A stretch of 64,000 nt of DNA from Prevotella sp. (GTDB lineage Bacteria > Bacteroidota > Bacteroidia > Bacteroidales > Bacteroidaceae), in assembly GCA_022641735.1 (NCBI GenBank), contig JALCDQ010000002.1, positions 219,023-283,022 on the forward strand, given 5' to 3'. Every line of letters starts with the position of its first letter. Within the stretch, counting starts at the first letter, position 1. The translations under genes and the position numbers were made by a program. Shown here in pieces: positions 17,694 to 26,743 of this stretch. Under the pieces are notes generated by a model, which saw only the letters and a list, made by a program, of their open reading frames with translations, searched no databases and had not been told where the DNA came from.

Positions 17694-18332
17694 CTAATCA
17701 GAAACTTTCCTACCATGAAAGAAGGTACTGAAGCTATCGCGGGCATAGCCATTACCGGAATATTGGAAACTGCTTGCCGTGGCGTCATCGACTTTATGGC
17801 CATAATAAAACACTGTGAAAGAATCCTTGAAATAACCTCCACCGACTTTTTGGAATGAACTTGGCGTGGCTCCCTGAACCTTGCGGCCCTCATAATAGAC
17901 ATTGAAAGCATCCTTTGCATAGCCATCTTCCAACTCTCGGAACGAGCTTGCGGTGGCTCCTTCTATCTTGCGGCCGTCAAAGAAGACATCAAAATTAGAT
18001 TTGAAATAACCGCTTCCATAATGAGGTCTTTCGTTGTCGCCCTGGTCATCATAATCGTCGCGCCGCTCGATAAGCCGAAAAGAAGAGGGCTCCACATATT
18101 CCAATACCCGGCCATTCATATACACATTGTACCTGTCCTTTGCATATCCATGCCCCAAAATACGGAAAGTGGCAACATCAGCAACCTCCATGAGCGCACC
18201 TTTATAATATACTCCATCCCTTTCGATGGTATAGTTTGATTGATAATTTTGAGCCTCCGCCATTCCTGCGAATGACAATAACATTACGACGAGCATAGCT
18301 CTGAGAATCCCTGTTTTCATGATTTCTTTCAT
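17694..18332 (-). CDS. DKNYY-repeat secreted protein
   Basis: A 212-aa protein with a signal peptide (hydrophobic MLVVMLLSFAGMAEAQ). It consists of about five tandem repeats of roughly 27-40 residues, with the pattern GYxKDxFxVFYxGRKVxGATxSSF, which matches the DKNYY family (Pfam DKNYY). The repeats are predicted to form a short beta-solenoid or propeller-like surface; no catalytic residues are evident. Repeat copies 2-5 are close to one another and the first is the most divergent, with an acidic insert RRDDYDDQGDNERP. The -7 element is TAACTTTG (18357-18364, minus strand), and a composite operator-like site lies 32 bp upstream of it. Confidence 0.82.
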   Translation of the reverse strand: MKEIMKTGILRAMLVVMLLSFAGMAEAQNYQSNYTIERDGVYYKGALMEVADVATFRILGHGYAKDRYNVYMNGRVLEYVEPSSFRLIERRDDYDDQGDNERPHYGSGYFKSNFDVFFDGRKIEGATASSFRELEDGYAKDAFNVYYEGRKVQGATPSSFQKVGGGYFKDSFTVFYYGHKVDDATASSFQYSGNGYARDSFSTFFHGRKVSD

Positions 18333-18356
18333 AATACATTGTTTTTTATATTGATG

Positions 18357-18364
18357 CAAAGTTA
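18357..18364 (-). promoter_or_regulatory. -7 element of the DKNYY gene
   Basis: Read on the minus strand this is TAACTTTG. The only TTTG upstream is 24 bp away, too far for a normal -33, which suggests dependence on an activator. Confidence 0.65.
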
Positions 18365-18395
18365 CGATTTCTTCCTCGGATATCGTGCCAAATAT

Positions 18396-18422
18396 CCCTA
18401 AAAACGTATAGGGATATCCCTA
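18396..18422. promoter_or_regulatory. Composite operator-like site CCCTA-N8-TAGG-N5-CCCTA, copy 1
   Basis: CCCTA (18396-18400), 8 bp, TAGG (18409-18412), 5 bp, CCCTA (18418-18422). It contains the inverted repeat ATATCCCTA/TAGGGATAT and the perfect palindrome TAGGGATATCCCTA. The near edge is 32 bp upstream of the -7 element of the DKNYY gene. The same arrangement and distance recur at 40470-40496. Confidence 0.65.
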
Positions 18423-18498
18423 CCATCGGCTTTCTGAGGCAAAAAAGAGGATGATTCCCGACCCTATCCTTAAATTTTCAACTTGTAAAAAGCCGTTC

Positions 18499-18577
18499 CC
18501 TACATTTGTCCGGACTACTCGGACAGTTTGTCCCAATCATCCGGACACTTTGTCCGAACGGTCCGGACAAAATGTCC
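18499..18577. repeat. Period-22 palindrome array C, 4 units
   Basis: The 13-nt units CCTACATTTGTCC, GGACAGTTTGTCC, GGACACTTTGTCC and GGACAAAATGTCC start at 18499, 18521, 18543 and 18565, exactly 22 bp apart. The last three have perfect 5-bp arms around a 3-nt centre. The last unit overlaps the terminator of the next gene. A weaker fifth unit may be centred near 18482. Confidence 0.85.
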
Positions 18578-18602
18578 CCATGACTTTTTAAATCATGGGG
18601 AC
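18574..18602 (-). terminator. Terminator after the DUF6078-like gene
   Basis: A perfect 10-bp stem, GTCCCCATGA with TCATGGGGAC, about 6 bp after the minus-strand stop codon, followed on the minus strand by ATTTTG. Confidence 0.7.
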
Positions 18603-18607
18603 ACTTT

Positions 18608-19057
18608 TTATTCCATCTCAAATCTATCTTCGTAGGCATCAAAATGCATGCCTTCCGTATAACCGAAGTTGCTGAAAAGACCGAGGATATAAGCTTGTTG
18701 CGCCAGTTTCAACTTATATTCACCACTGTTGTAACGATAATAATTGGAGCGAGCACCCAGATATTGCTGTACTTCTGCCCGCAATTCCTTCACGTCTTTG
18801 CCCTTGATATTGGCAAAGAGAGCATCAAATCCATAAGCCAGATGCAGTGTCTTAATCTCCTGAAAGAAGTCGCAATGACCGTTCTTCAGGGCTGTAGGGA
18901 ACACAGAAGTTCCCCATGTCTTGTCGGAAGGCACCACTTCTGAAGCCTTAAACCTCATACAATCACCATGAAAAGGACACGCTGTTTGGAAGCAATACTT
19001 ATAGCCTGCCGGGATGTCCTCAAATTTTAAAGTCGCATTACTGTTCGTTTTCTTCAT
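18608..19057 (-). CDS. Conserved Bacteroidota protein, DUF6078-like
   Basis: A 149-aa soluble protein without a signal peptide. The only clear landmark is a Cys-rich N-terminal stretch, CFQTACPFHGDC (residues 22-33), followed by a further Cys in NGHCDFF, which could bind a metal or Fe-S cluster. The C-terminal half is helical, with YLGARSNYYRYNSGEYKLKLAQQ. I place it in the DUF6078-type family from memory of that pattern, with moderate certainty; no function is known. It follows dapA by 13 bp and is probably co-transcribed with it. Confidence 0.7.
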   Translation of the reverse strand: MKKTNSNATLKFEDIPAGYKYCFQTACPFHGDCMRFKASEVVPSDKTWGTSVFPTALKNGHCDFFQEIKTLHLAYGFDALFANIKGKDVKELRAEVQQYLGARSNYYRYNSGEYKLKLAQQAYILGLFSNFGYTEGMHFDAYEDRFEME

Positions 19058-19070
19058 TATTTTATCGTCC

Positions 19071-19964
19071 TTAGATGCGCAGACCCTTAAGGATTTCTGC
19101 CATCTTATCCTTTGTCTCTATGCGCGTTGGCACCAACGGAAGGCGCAAAACGTTCTCTATCATGCCCATATCATTCAACAGCGCCTTCACTCCTGCCGGA
19201 TTTCCATCCACGAAAAGCAGTTTGTAGAGCTCCGTAAACTTATGGTGTATCTTGCGTGCAGGTTCATATTCACCCTTGAATTCGAGGCGAAGCATGCGCG
19301 AAAATTCCTTTGGTAGGGCATTGCCAATCACTGAAATGACGCCTGCGGCACCACTTGCTATCATCGGGAAAGTGAGCGCGTCATCGCCACTGATTACGTC
19401 AAAGCGCTGCGGTTTGCCTTTGATAATCTCATCAACCTGCTCTAATGAGCCGGATGCTTCTTTCACTCCGACGATGTTATCGCAGTCTTTTACCAAGCGA
19501 AGCAACGTTTCGGGCTTCAGATTTACACTCGTTCTGCCCGGCACATTATAGAGAACCAAGGGCAGCGGGCTCACCTTAGAGATGGCCTTAAAGTGCTGAT
19601 AAAGACCCTCTTGCGAAGGTTTGTTATAGTAAGGGCAGATGCTTAGGATGCCATCAATTCCACTCCAATCGGTAGATTTGATTTCTTCCACTACGGCGGC
19701 AGTATTGTTTCCGCCACAATATTTCAAGATAGGCAGACGCCCCTTATTGACTTCCTTGACCAAATCAGTGATTTTGTCTTTCTCTTCTCGTGAAAGGCAA
19801 GGAACCTCACCAGTAGTTGCAAGGATGCAGAAGAAATCTGCTCCATTGTCTATCTGATATTCAACAAGTCGCTTGAGGGCTTTGTAATCCACCTCTCCAG
19901 CTTCTGTAAACGGGGTAATCAGGGCAATGCCGAGACCTTTAAAGATATTCTGTGCCATATTCAT
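19071..19964 (-). CDS. dapA: 4-hydroxy-tetrahydrodipicolinate synthase
   Basis: Condenses pyruvate with aspartate semialdehyde, the first committed step to diaminopimelate and lysine. A TIM-barrel aldolase of 297 aa, normal length. The Schiff-base Lys168 is in VGVKEASG, Tyr139 in LYNVPGRTS, and the ATTGE loop is at residues 49-53. Two starts are possible, ATG at 19964 or 19958. The promoter is a good match (TTTG, 19 bp, TAATTTTG, on the minus strand at 20003-20033). Confidence 0.96.
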   Translation of the reverse strand: MNMAQNIFKGLGIALITPFTEAGEVDYKALKRLVEYQIDNGADFFCILATTGEVPCLSREEKDKITDLVKEVNKGRLPILKYCGGNNTAAVVEEIKSTDWSGIDGILSICPYYNKPSQEGLYQHFKAISKVSPLPLVLYNVPGRTSVNLKPETLLRLVKDCDNIVGVKEASGSLEQVDEIIKGKPQRFDVISGDDALTFPMIASGAAGVISVIGNALPKEFSRMLRLEFKGEYEPARKIHHKFTELYKLLFVDGNPAGVKALLNDMGMIENVLRLPLVPTRIETKDKMAEILKGLRI

Positions 19965-20002
19965 AATTTATAATGGGAAAGCTATTAATTTCATTTCTTT
20001 TG

Positions 20003-20033
20003 CAAAATTACAAGTTTTCTCTCAGATTGCAAA
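20003..20033 (-). promoter_or_regulatory. dapA promoter
   Basis: On the minus strand, TTTG (20030-20033), 19 bp, TAATTTTG (20003-20010), about 40 bp before the dapA ATG. Confidence 0.7.
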
Positions 20034-20063
20034 GAAAATCCACGTTTTTAATTACATTTAATA

Positions 20064-21002
20064 CTAATGTGAACCAATCCATAAGAACACCATGCCAAGC
20101 ATCACCAAGGCTAAATCCAACGCTTTCGCCTTGAGATTCTTCTCATGGAAAGCCACGGCACCAAACAGGAAACTCACGACCACAGACCCTCTTCTGACCA
20201 TCGAAACGATGGAAATCATCGCTCCGGGAAGGCTCAATGCATAGAAATAAACAAAGTCGGCAGCACACAAAAAGATAGAAATGAAGATGATGGCCCAATC
20301 CCAATGAAAGGCAGAAAACTTCATCAAAGTAAGTTTACCATGGTCTTTCAGCCTCAGATGACTCATAAAAAGCACTATGCCCATCATGCCCATTTGATAG
20401 ACATTATACCAACTTTGCACCGCCATCCTATCCAATCCGACGCCTCCATCTTGTGGAGAAGCCATCAGATATTTGTCATAAAGCCCGCTGATTGCGCCCA
20501 ACAAGGCTGCCAAAAGCAGAAAATAAATCCAAAGGTCATGCTTGAAATCGATGCCTTCTTTCCTTCCGCTTCGGCTCAAAAGAAAGAATGAGAAGACTGC
20601 AAGCAGTACACCAATCCACTGCCAGACATTCAGTCGCTCGCCAAAGACCAACATTGCCCCGATAAGAGTCATCACCGGACGGGTGGCATTGATAGGTCCA
20701 ACGATGGTGAGAGGCAGATGCTTCATAGCAAAATACCCGAATGTCCACGATGAAAGGACGATGCAACTCTTCAAAATAATGTATTTGTGCATCTCCCAAC
20801 CACCCATACCTACTTGGAATATACTGCCTTCCAGCAGATGAGTATTCGCTGAAAGGAGAATGAAAGGCAAGAAAATAACAGACGAAAACAGGGTATTGAG
20901 GAAAAGCACAGCTATCACCTCATTATCCTTCAACGATTTTTTCTTACATGAATCATAAAATCCCAGCAGCACTGCCGAGAGAAAAGCTAATATCAGCCAC
21001 AC
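20064..21002 (-). CDS. DMT-superfamily (EamA) transporter
   Basis: A 312-aa inner-membrane protein with about ten hydrophobic spans arranged as two EamA repeats. The pattern GPINATRPVMTLIGAMLVFGERLNVWQWIG closing the first half is typical of drug/metabolite transporters. The substrate is unknown. The start is a GTG at 21002, 5 bp after the truA stop; an ATG overlapping it is in another frame and stops after three codons. It is the last gene of the comEC-truA-eamA operon. Confidence 0.88.
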   Translation of the reverse strand: MWLILAFLSAVLLGFYDSCKKKSLKDNEVIAVLFLNTLFSSVIFLPFILLSANTHLLEGSIFQVGMGGWEMHKYIILKSCIVLSSWTFGYFAMKHLPLTIVGPINATRPVMTLIGAMLVFGERLNVWQWIGVLLAVFSFFLLSRSGRKEGIDFKHDLWIYFLLLAALLGAISGLYDKYLMASPQDGGVGLDRMAVQSWYNVYQMGMMGIVLFMSHLRLKDHGKLTLMKFSAFHWDWAIIFISIFLCAADFVYFYALSLPGAMISIVSMVRRGSVVVSFLFGAVAFHEKNLKAKALDLALVMLGMVFLWIGSH

Positions 21003-21007
21003 ATTAT

Positions 21008-21757
21008 TTATATGTTATATTTTATATCCCACAGGAATAAAGCATTGCCCGGCATGCTCTCTCCGGCATTGGAACGAGAGCCTGAAGCCACAATATCCTG
21101 AAAATCTTGTATCGTTATCCTGCCTCTGCCTACATCTATCAGGGTGCCCACAACGGCTCTCACCATGTTGCGGAGAAAACGATTGGCAGTGATTATAAAG
21201 CACCAACGCTCAGTATCTTCATCTTCCAGCCTCACCCACTCTGCCCTTGTGACATCGCAAAGGGTGGTTTTCACATCAGCACCCACCTTGCAGAACGCTC
21301 CGAAATCTTTCACATCGAGGAGCAAACGCGCAGCCTCATTCATCTTCTGAAAGTCTAATTTATAAGGCATTTCTAAGGAATAATGACGCAAAAACGGATT
21401 TTTATCCACATGAATATAATAATGATAGGTGCGAGAAAGGGCTGAAAAACGGGCATGGAGTTCATTGTCCACCGCCTCAATCTTGCTCACTGCGATATCA
21501 CGAGGCAACATCCGATTCACCTTATAGGCAAGTTGAGCCGTATCCAAAGTCCCTTCAAAATCGAAATGAGCCACCATCAAGCGAGCATGAACACCAGCAT
21601 CCGTGCGCCCTGCACCCGTTATCTCGATAGGTTGACGCAGCAAAACAGACAGACATCTCTGTAAGACATCTTGCACGGAAACGCCATTCGGCTGGATTTG
21701 CCACCCATGATAGCAAGTCCCGTCATAACTGAGATAGATGAAATAACGTTGCTTCAT
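21008..21757 (-). CDS. truA: tRNA pseudouridine(38-40) synthase
   Basis: Isomerises uridines 38-40 in tRNA anticodon stems. 249 aa from the chosen ATG. The N-terminal YFIYLSYDGTCYHGWQ and catalytic GAGRTDAGVHA with Asp53 are diagnostic. The ATG at 21757 overlaps the comEC stop as ATGA. A longer frame from 21796 would lie inside comEC and lacks family support. Confidence 0.95.
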   Translation of the reverse strand: MKQRYFIYLSYDGTCYHGWQIQPNGVSVQDVLQRCLSVLLRQPIEITGAGRTDAGVHARLMVAHFDFEGTLDTAQLAYKVNRMLPRDIAVSKIEAVDNELHARFSALSRTYHYYIHVDKNPFLRHYSLEMPYKLDFQKMNEAARLLLDVKDFGAFCKVGADVKTTLCDVTRAEWVRLEDEDTERWCFIITANRFLRNMVRAVVGTLIDVGRGRITIQDFQDIVASGSRSNAGESMPGNALFLWDIKYNI

Positions 21758-23274
21758 TTCGGCCGCAAAGTTATACAAATAATTCGATATGCACAAAACA
21801 TCAGCAGATAAATCATCAAAGTCTGCACCCAGTTGATGTGAATATTCTCAATGGAAGCCCCTGGCAAGGAGGCTATCCACCCCACTCCAGCATTCATCCA
21901 ACTGGAAATAAGGGCAAGAAACCGAACTACAAGACCTTGCAAAGCGGCTATAGGCGACACGATGAGCAACACGATAGTACCATAAAGTATGCCGAAAGCG
22001 CAAGGAATCACGATGAAATTCGTAAGAATGAAATAGCAAGAGAAACGTCCAAAATAATACATAATGAGCGGTGCAACACCTATCTGAGCAGCAACTGACA
22101 CCACGGTTATGCCCACAAACCAATTGAGACGACGATGAGGATAAATCAGCAGAATGCCTAAGACAGCCATAAAGGACATCTGAAAGCCAATATCCCAAAG
22201 ATTGTAAGGATTTATGATGAGCATGATAATGGCTGCAGTGGCAAGTGCGTTCAGCGACATACGTTGTCGATTGAGTAAAGTCACGAGTCCATAAATGGTT
22301 ATCATGGTGGCCGAACGTACCACGCTGCCCGACATTCCCACGAGAACCACATAACTCCAAATAGCCGATAGGGAAACTATCTGTATGACTGCATCCACCC
22401 ACCGAGAAGAGAAATAATCCTCTCTGCGGAAGACTCTCATCAAAACAGTGATTGTCATTACAAGCACAGCATAAATTATGCCCAGATGAAGACCGCTCAA
22501 AGCCAGGATATGACTTCCACCAGAGATTGAATAATCTTGCTTAATCTCTTTAGAAATCATAGATTTATCGCCAAGAGCCATTGCAGATATCAAAGCCAAA
22601 TTATCTTTTTCAAGTCCTGTCTGCCGCAAATCACCTATCAGCTTGTGCCTCAACTTCATAGCAGCAATCTTCACACGCTCAAACATCGATAAATTTTCAA
22701 GTGATACCTGACGGCGTGTCCAAGAATTATAATAGATGAAAGTCTGTGCTTGAAAGCCATGGACAGTCAGCCAACGCTTATAATCGAAGTTGGAATTCTC
22801 ATAAAAATTGCGGGGAGATTCAAGCTGAGATTTGGCTATAATGCCATCTCCAATCTTCAATAAATTCCATTGATTTGTCAAAGTATCTCGCAATATAGAG
22901 GCTTTTACTTTGATGGGCTGAGAACCTGAAGTGATGAGCAAATCGCAAAGCAACACTTTCCCTCTTACCTGAGGCTCACTGATGACAACCGCTTCATAAC
23001 CGATTTCATGCTCGGGAAGGGTGACTTGAACAGATGACTGATGTTCCGTAACTATCCAAACACCGAAAAAAAATGAAGAAAGCAGAATGGTAATGCTCTG
23101 AAGAATCGGCCTGTTACGGGCAACGTTCACAATAATGAGCAAGATAATCATATCTGCTACCCATATCACCGTTGGAACCTTATCACCTATCAAATCGCCA
23201 ATGACAATGCCCAAAATGAGCATCAGTGCAATGCGCAACATCGGATAAAGCTGGATTTTACCATTTACTTCCAT
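21754..23274 (-). CDS. comEC: ComEC/Rec2-family DNA-uptake channel protein
   Basis: A polytopic inner-membrane protein of 506 aa thought to carry single-stranded DNA into the cytosol during transformation. N-terminal hydrophobic spans are followed by a DUF4131-type soluble region and the competence domain with SGGSHILALSGLHLG and VGMSGSVVRSATM. It lacks the C-terminal metallo-beta-lactamase domain of the long ComEC form, as in many Bacteroidota. The ATG at 23274 is preferred because the frame upstream of it runs through the promoter TATCTTTG (minus strand, 23280-23287), only 5 nt before the ATG. Confidence 0.92.
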   Translation of the reverse strand: MEVNGKIQLYPMLRIALMLILGIVIGDLIGDKVPTVIWVADMIILLIIVNVARNRPILQSITILLSSFFFGVWIVTEHQSSVQVTLPEHEIGYEAVVISEPQVRGKVLLCDLLITSGSQPIKVKASILRDTLTNQWNLLKIGDGIIAKSQLESPRNFYENSNFDYKRWLTVHGFQAQTFIYYNSWTRRQVSLENLSMFERVKIAAMKLRHKLIGDLRQTGLEKDNLALISAMALGDKSMISKEIKQDYSISGGSHILALSGLHLGIIYAVLVMTITVLMRVFRREDYFSSRWVDAVIQIVSLSAIWSYVVLVGMSGSVVRSATMITIYGLVTLLNRQRMSLNALATAAIIMLIINPYNLWDIGFQMSFMAVLGILLIYPHRRLNWFVGITVVSVAAQIGVAPLIMYYFGRFSCYFILTNFIVIPCAFGILYGTIVLLIVSPIAALQGLVVRFLALISSWMNAGVGWIASLPGASIENIHINWVQTLMIYLLMFCAYRIICITLRPK

Positions 23275-23339
23275 ATCTGCAAAGATACAACTAATTTCTT
23301 GAGAATCATCCCAATAAAAGAAGAAATTTTGAAAAACTC

Positions 23340-23370
23340 TTTGATATCTTTTTTTTAATATGTATCTTTG
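23340..23370 (+). promoter_or_regulatory. Promoter placed for a leaderless transcript
   Basis: TTTG (23340-23343), 19 bp, TATCTTTG (23363-23370), then only four bases (CACC) before the ATG at 23375. With the usual spacing of the Bacteroidota promoter, transcription would begin at or very near the start codon. Confidence 0.7.
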
Positions 23371-23374
23371 CACC

Positions 23375-24154
23375 ATGATATTCTATTTTTCAGGAACAGG
23401 AAACACTCGATGGGCTGCTACACTACTGGCAGAGAGACTTAACGAGCAACTGATCTACATACCGGAAGTGATCAGGGAAGATTGCCGTTTCCACCTGGAA
23501 GATGACGAGCGCATAGGCTTTGTGTTTCCTATTCATGGATGGAGGCCGCCTCTCATCATAAGAAAATTCATTGACAAGCTGGAAATAGACCACAAAGACA
23601 ACTATTGCTACATGCTTTGTACGGCCGGAGACAGCATTGGAAGGGCTACTGAGATATTTGCAAAAGACCTGAAAAAGAAAGGATTAACTCTTGATGCAGC
23701 TTTCTCTCTTATCATGCCTGAAAGCTATGTGGGACTGCCATTCTTCGATGTTGACCCAATAGAAAAGGAACTCCAAAAGAAGCAAAAAGCAGAAAAAGAC
23801 TTAGAGGAATTTGCCACAGATATAGAGAATAACCGAAAGGGAGTCATAAAGACGTTGAAAGGACCTTTACCAGCATTCTTTAGCGGACCTGTTGGTGGTT
23901 ATTTCGTAAAGCATCTCATAACCGATAAACCGTTCCACGTTGTAAGTGAGAAATGCGTAAAATGTGGTATATGTGCTGATGTCTGTCCTGTAAACGACAT
24001 CATTGGAGGGCTCGGAGAAGAACCGAAATGGAAACACGAAGGCGACTGCCTGAGTTGTTTTACCTGCTATCACCATTGTCCTCACCATGCAATAGAATAT
24101 GGTGGGAGAACAAAACATAAAGGGCAATACTTCTTCAATCGTAAACATAAGTAG
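23375..24154 (+). CDS. EFR1-type flavodoxin/ferredoxin protein
   Basis: A 259-aa predicted cytosolic electron carrier. The N-terminal flavodoxin-like domain begins MIFYFSGTGNTRWAA, the FMN phosphate loop. The C-terminal part has two [4Fe-4S] motifs: Cys194, 197, 200 and 204 (CVKCGICADVC) and Cys225, 228, 231 and 235 (CLSCFTCYHHC). This domain order defines the EFR1 (flavodoxin-ferredoxin) group common in anaerobes; redox partners are unknown. The start at 23375 is chosen over 23360 because the latter lies inside the -7 element. It is divergent from comEC and followed by the M6 protease gene after 43 bp. Confidence 0.88.
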   Translation: MIFYFSGTGNTRWAATLLAERLNEQLIYIPEVIREDCRFHLEDDERIGFVFPIHGWRPPLIIRKFIDKLEIDHKDNYCYMLCTAGDSIGRATEIFAKDLKKKGLTLDAAFSLIMPESYVGLPFFDVDPIEKELQKKQKAEKDLEEFATDIENNRKGVIKTLKGPLPAFFSGPVGGYFVKHLITDKPFHVVSEKCVKCGICADVCPVNDIIGGLGEEPKWKHEGDCLSCFTCYHHCPHHAIEYGGRTKHKGQYFFNRKHK

Positions 24155-24197
24155 AAGAACGTTGCTGACAATTTAACAAACTAGAGGAATCATAAAA

Positions 24198-25991
24198 ATG
24201 AAAAGAGCCAAAAGACTTATAATAATGCTGATTTTCATGGCTATTGCCGTGAATAGCTGGGGTGCAAAAGCCTATACAGGACCAATTGTCATCACACAGA
24301 CAGATGGGACAACGCTCACTATCTTCGGCCATGGAGATGAAAACTTGCACTGGTATAACACATCCGATGGTGTGTTAGTGGTGCAAGAAGGCTTTAACTA
24401 TTACATTGCATCAATAGACGCCAATGGAAATCTTACAGCTTCTACACAGATTGCACACGAAAAAGGAAATCGTTCTGCAATAGAAGAGGCTTTGGTCAAT
24501 GTTCAAAACAAAAATGCTTTTTATAAAGCAATCCCTACCGCAACCCGCATGGGTGCAATAACAAGAAGCATCGGTACTGGCAATCCTCCTTACTTTCCAC
24601 ATACAGGAACACCAAAGGCCCTCGTGATTCTTGTCCAATTTACTGATACCGTTTTCAAGTCTTCCGACCCAAAGGCAACATTCAATTATTATCTGAATGG
24701 TAAGTCTGGAGATTCCATCCCTGCAAATAACGACATCTATCAAACAAGAAATTATGGAAGTGTTGCGCAATATTTCAATGATATGAGTCAAGGTACATAC
24801 CAACCACAATTTGATGTTGTAGGTCCTGTAACGCTTAATCATCCTTCTATTTATTATGGCACAGGCAGATATGATAACCTACAGGCTTTAGTGCAAGATG
24901 CTTGCACATCGGTCAATGATAGTGTGGACTTTTCTAATTATGACGAAAATCATGACGGCTATGTAGATTTGGTGTATATCATCTATGCTGGTTATGGTTC
25001 CAGTGTCTCTGGGGATGACAACGATATTTGGCCACAATCAGGAACGACAAGCGGAGGTACTTATGACAACGTTAAGGTTAGCCGTTTTGGTGTTAATAAT
25101 GAGCTCAACTATTGGCCAACAAAGAAATTTTCATCGGCTCCATACCATAGAATAAATGGTATTGGCCTCTTTTGCCATGAGTTCTCTCATACACTAGGAT
25201 TGCCTGACTTATACTCCAGACTTGCTGTGGATAATCAAGAATTAGAATATTGGGACTTAATGGATGGAGGTGAATATACCGACAACGGATACCGACCTAC
25301 TCCATACACTCCATGGGAATTGGAGGAGATAGGATGGATGAACTATGATGAACTTACTGATACCGCGCAATATTCCTTGAAACCATTTGATGAAGAAAGA
25401 AAGGCTTATAAGATAACAAGCGGTGTAAGTGGCAACAATGAGTATCTGCTATTGCAAAACATTCAAAACAATGGTTGGTGGGGCAAATTACTGGGACATG
25501 GTATGCTGGTATATCGTATTGACTATAAAAGCACGACTGTCAATCTCGGTGATTTTCCTAATGGAACTTCTGGAAAACCAGGAATTACCATCGTACCAGC
25601 AGACAGCCTGCTCATAAGTTCTTATCGTGTATTCTCTTCTAAATCAGATTCTACGAGTACGACGCCCTACAGCTCAACACGATATTTCAACAGCATGTAT
25701 GGCGATCCCTATCCAGGCACAAAGAATGTGTTAGATATAGATTCCGTCACTATGAACAGTTGTATCATCAAGAAGCCTATCTATAATATCAATGAGACCA
25801 CTGATGGAACAATTTATTTTGATTTTCTGAAAAAGATAGCAACAACAGATATCAGCAACATCAATATTGAAGAAAAGAAAACAACTGATTTAAGGATATA
25901 TTCTATCAATGGCATTTACTTAGGTACCGATGAATCCGCATTGCCAAGAGGCATCTATATTAGGAACCATAAAAAAATCATTATAAAATAA
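24198..25991 (+). CDS. Secreted M6-family metalloprotease
   Basis: A 597-aa secreted zinc protease of the immune inhibitor A/M6 type. The signal peptide covers about residues 1-23. The zinc motif HEFSHTLGLPD lies at 327-337 (His327, Glu328, His331, Asp337), and a calcium-loop-like NYDENHDGYVD is at 247-257. The last 34 residues form a module ending LPRGIYIRNHKKIIIK that is shared with the unrelated protein at 36256-37491. That tail resembles a short type IX secretion (Por) sorting domain. Protein-cleaving activity is inferred from the motif; the target is unknown. Confidence 0.9.
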   Translation: MKRAKRLIIMLIFMAIAVNSWGAKAYTGPIVITQTDGTTLTIFGHGDENLHWYNTSDGVLVVQEGFNYYIASIDANGNLTASTQIAHEKGNRSAIEEALVNVQNKNAFYKAIPTATRMGAITRSIGTGNPPYFPHTGTPKALVILVQFTDTVFKSSDPKATFNYYLNGKSGDSIPANNDIYQTRNYGSVAQYFNDMSQGTYQPQFDVVGPVTLNHPSIYYGTGRYDNLQALVQDACTSVNDSVDFSNYDENHDGYVDLVYIIYAGYGSSVSGDDNDIWPQSGTTSGGTYDNVKVSRFGVNNELNYWPTKKFSSAPYHRINGIGLFCHEFSHTLGLPDLYSRLAVDNQELEYWDLMDGGEYTDNGYRPTPYTPWELEEIGWMNYDELTDTAQYSLKPFDEERKAYKITSGVSGNNEYLLLQNIQNNGWWGKLLGHGMLVYRIDYKSTTVNLGDFPNGTSGKPGITIVPADSLLISSYRVFSSKSDSTSTTPYSSTRYFNSMYGDPYPGTKNVLDIDSVTMNSCIIKKPIYNINETTDGTIYFDFLKKIATTDISNINIEEKKTTDLRIYSINGIYLGTDESALPRGIYIRNHKKIIIK

Positions 25992-26024
25992 TCGATGATT
26001 TGTGCAAGGTTAAGATTTTTTTAG

Positions 26025-26032
26025 TATCTTTG
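26025..26032 (+). promoter_or_regulatory. -7 element of the outer-membrane barrel gene
   Basis: TATCTTTG, 22 bp after a TTTG at 25999-26002 and 22 bp before the ATG at 26055. Confidence 0.6.
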
Positions 26033-26054
26033 CAATGAAATACAGAGTACTGAT

Positions 26055-26666
26055 ATGAAAAAAGTTATTTTCTTTACGTTATTAGCTTTAATGGCTGTCA
26101 CCAATATAAAGGCACAATCTAACGAGAGAGACTCTTGGGACATCTTTGTTATGCCAAAGGTGGGCTCGTGCTATTCAAACTTCACGGGTGTAGACAATGG
26201 TGAATTTAAGTTTGGATTTATTGGAGGCTTGCAAGTGGAAGTATTCTTTAATCCCCAGTTGGCTTTTGATACAGAAATTTCTTTCTCTCATCAAGGCTCT
26301 CACAACTATATCAATCCTGCCACAAAAGAGCCTAATGATGCCCGATTGAATTATCTGAATATGGATTATCTGTTAAGAGTCTATCCATTTAAAGGACTTA
26401 ACCGATTTAGCCTTTACACAGGTATTCACGGTGGAGATATGGTATGGTGCAAAATCGACAATCAGGACAAGCTCGACTATATGAATAAAGGTGATATCGG
26501 AATTCCTGTCGGCATCGGATATGAATTTGGTCATTTCGCTGTTGATGCAAGATATATCTATTCCTTCAGAAAGCTTGCTCATGATGATATTGCAAAGAAG
26601 AACATGGGTGATGCTAAATTAATGACTTTTGCATTGACCATCGGTTACAAAATACAAGTATTTTAA
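26055..26666 (+). CDS. Outer-membrane beta-barrel protein (PorT/OmpA-barrel-like)
   Basis: A 203-aa protein with a signal peptide (MKKVIFFTLLALMAVTNIKAQ) and eight or so amphipathic strands ending in an aromatic residue (IQVF), typical of small Bacteroidota outer-membrane barrels. Features include GFIGGLQVEVFFNPQLAFDTEISFSHQG and GIPVGIGYEFGHFAVDARY. Its role is unknown; adhesion or structural functions are common for this fold. It has its own promoter. Confidence 0.8.
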   Translation: MKKVIFFTLLALMAVTNIKAQSNERDSWDIFVMPKVGSCYSNFTGVDNGEFKFGFIGGLQVEVFFNPQLAFDTEISFSHQGSHNYINPATKEPNDARLNYLNMDYLLRVYPFKGLNRFSLYTGIHGGDMVWCKIDNQDKLDYMNKGDIGIPVGIGYEFGHFAVDARYIYSFRKLAHDDIAKKNMGDAKLMTFALTIGYKIQVF

Positions 26667-26717
26667 AAATTAAGAAGCAATTACTTTCGATTTCTTCCAT
26701 AACTAAGATTTTTTTCG

Positions 26718-26725
26718 TATCTTTG
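26718..26725 (+). promoter_or_regulatory. -7 element of fmt
   Basis: TATCTTTG, 18 bp before the fmt ATG. Confidence 0.6.
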
Positions 26726-26743
26726 CATTAAAGATTTGAAAAG

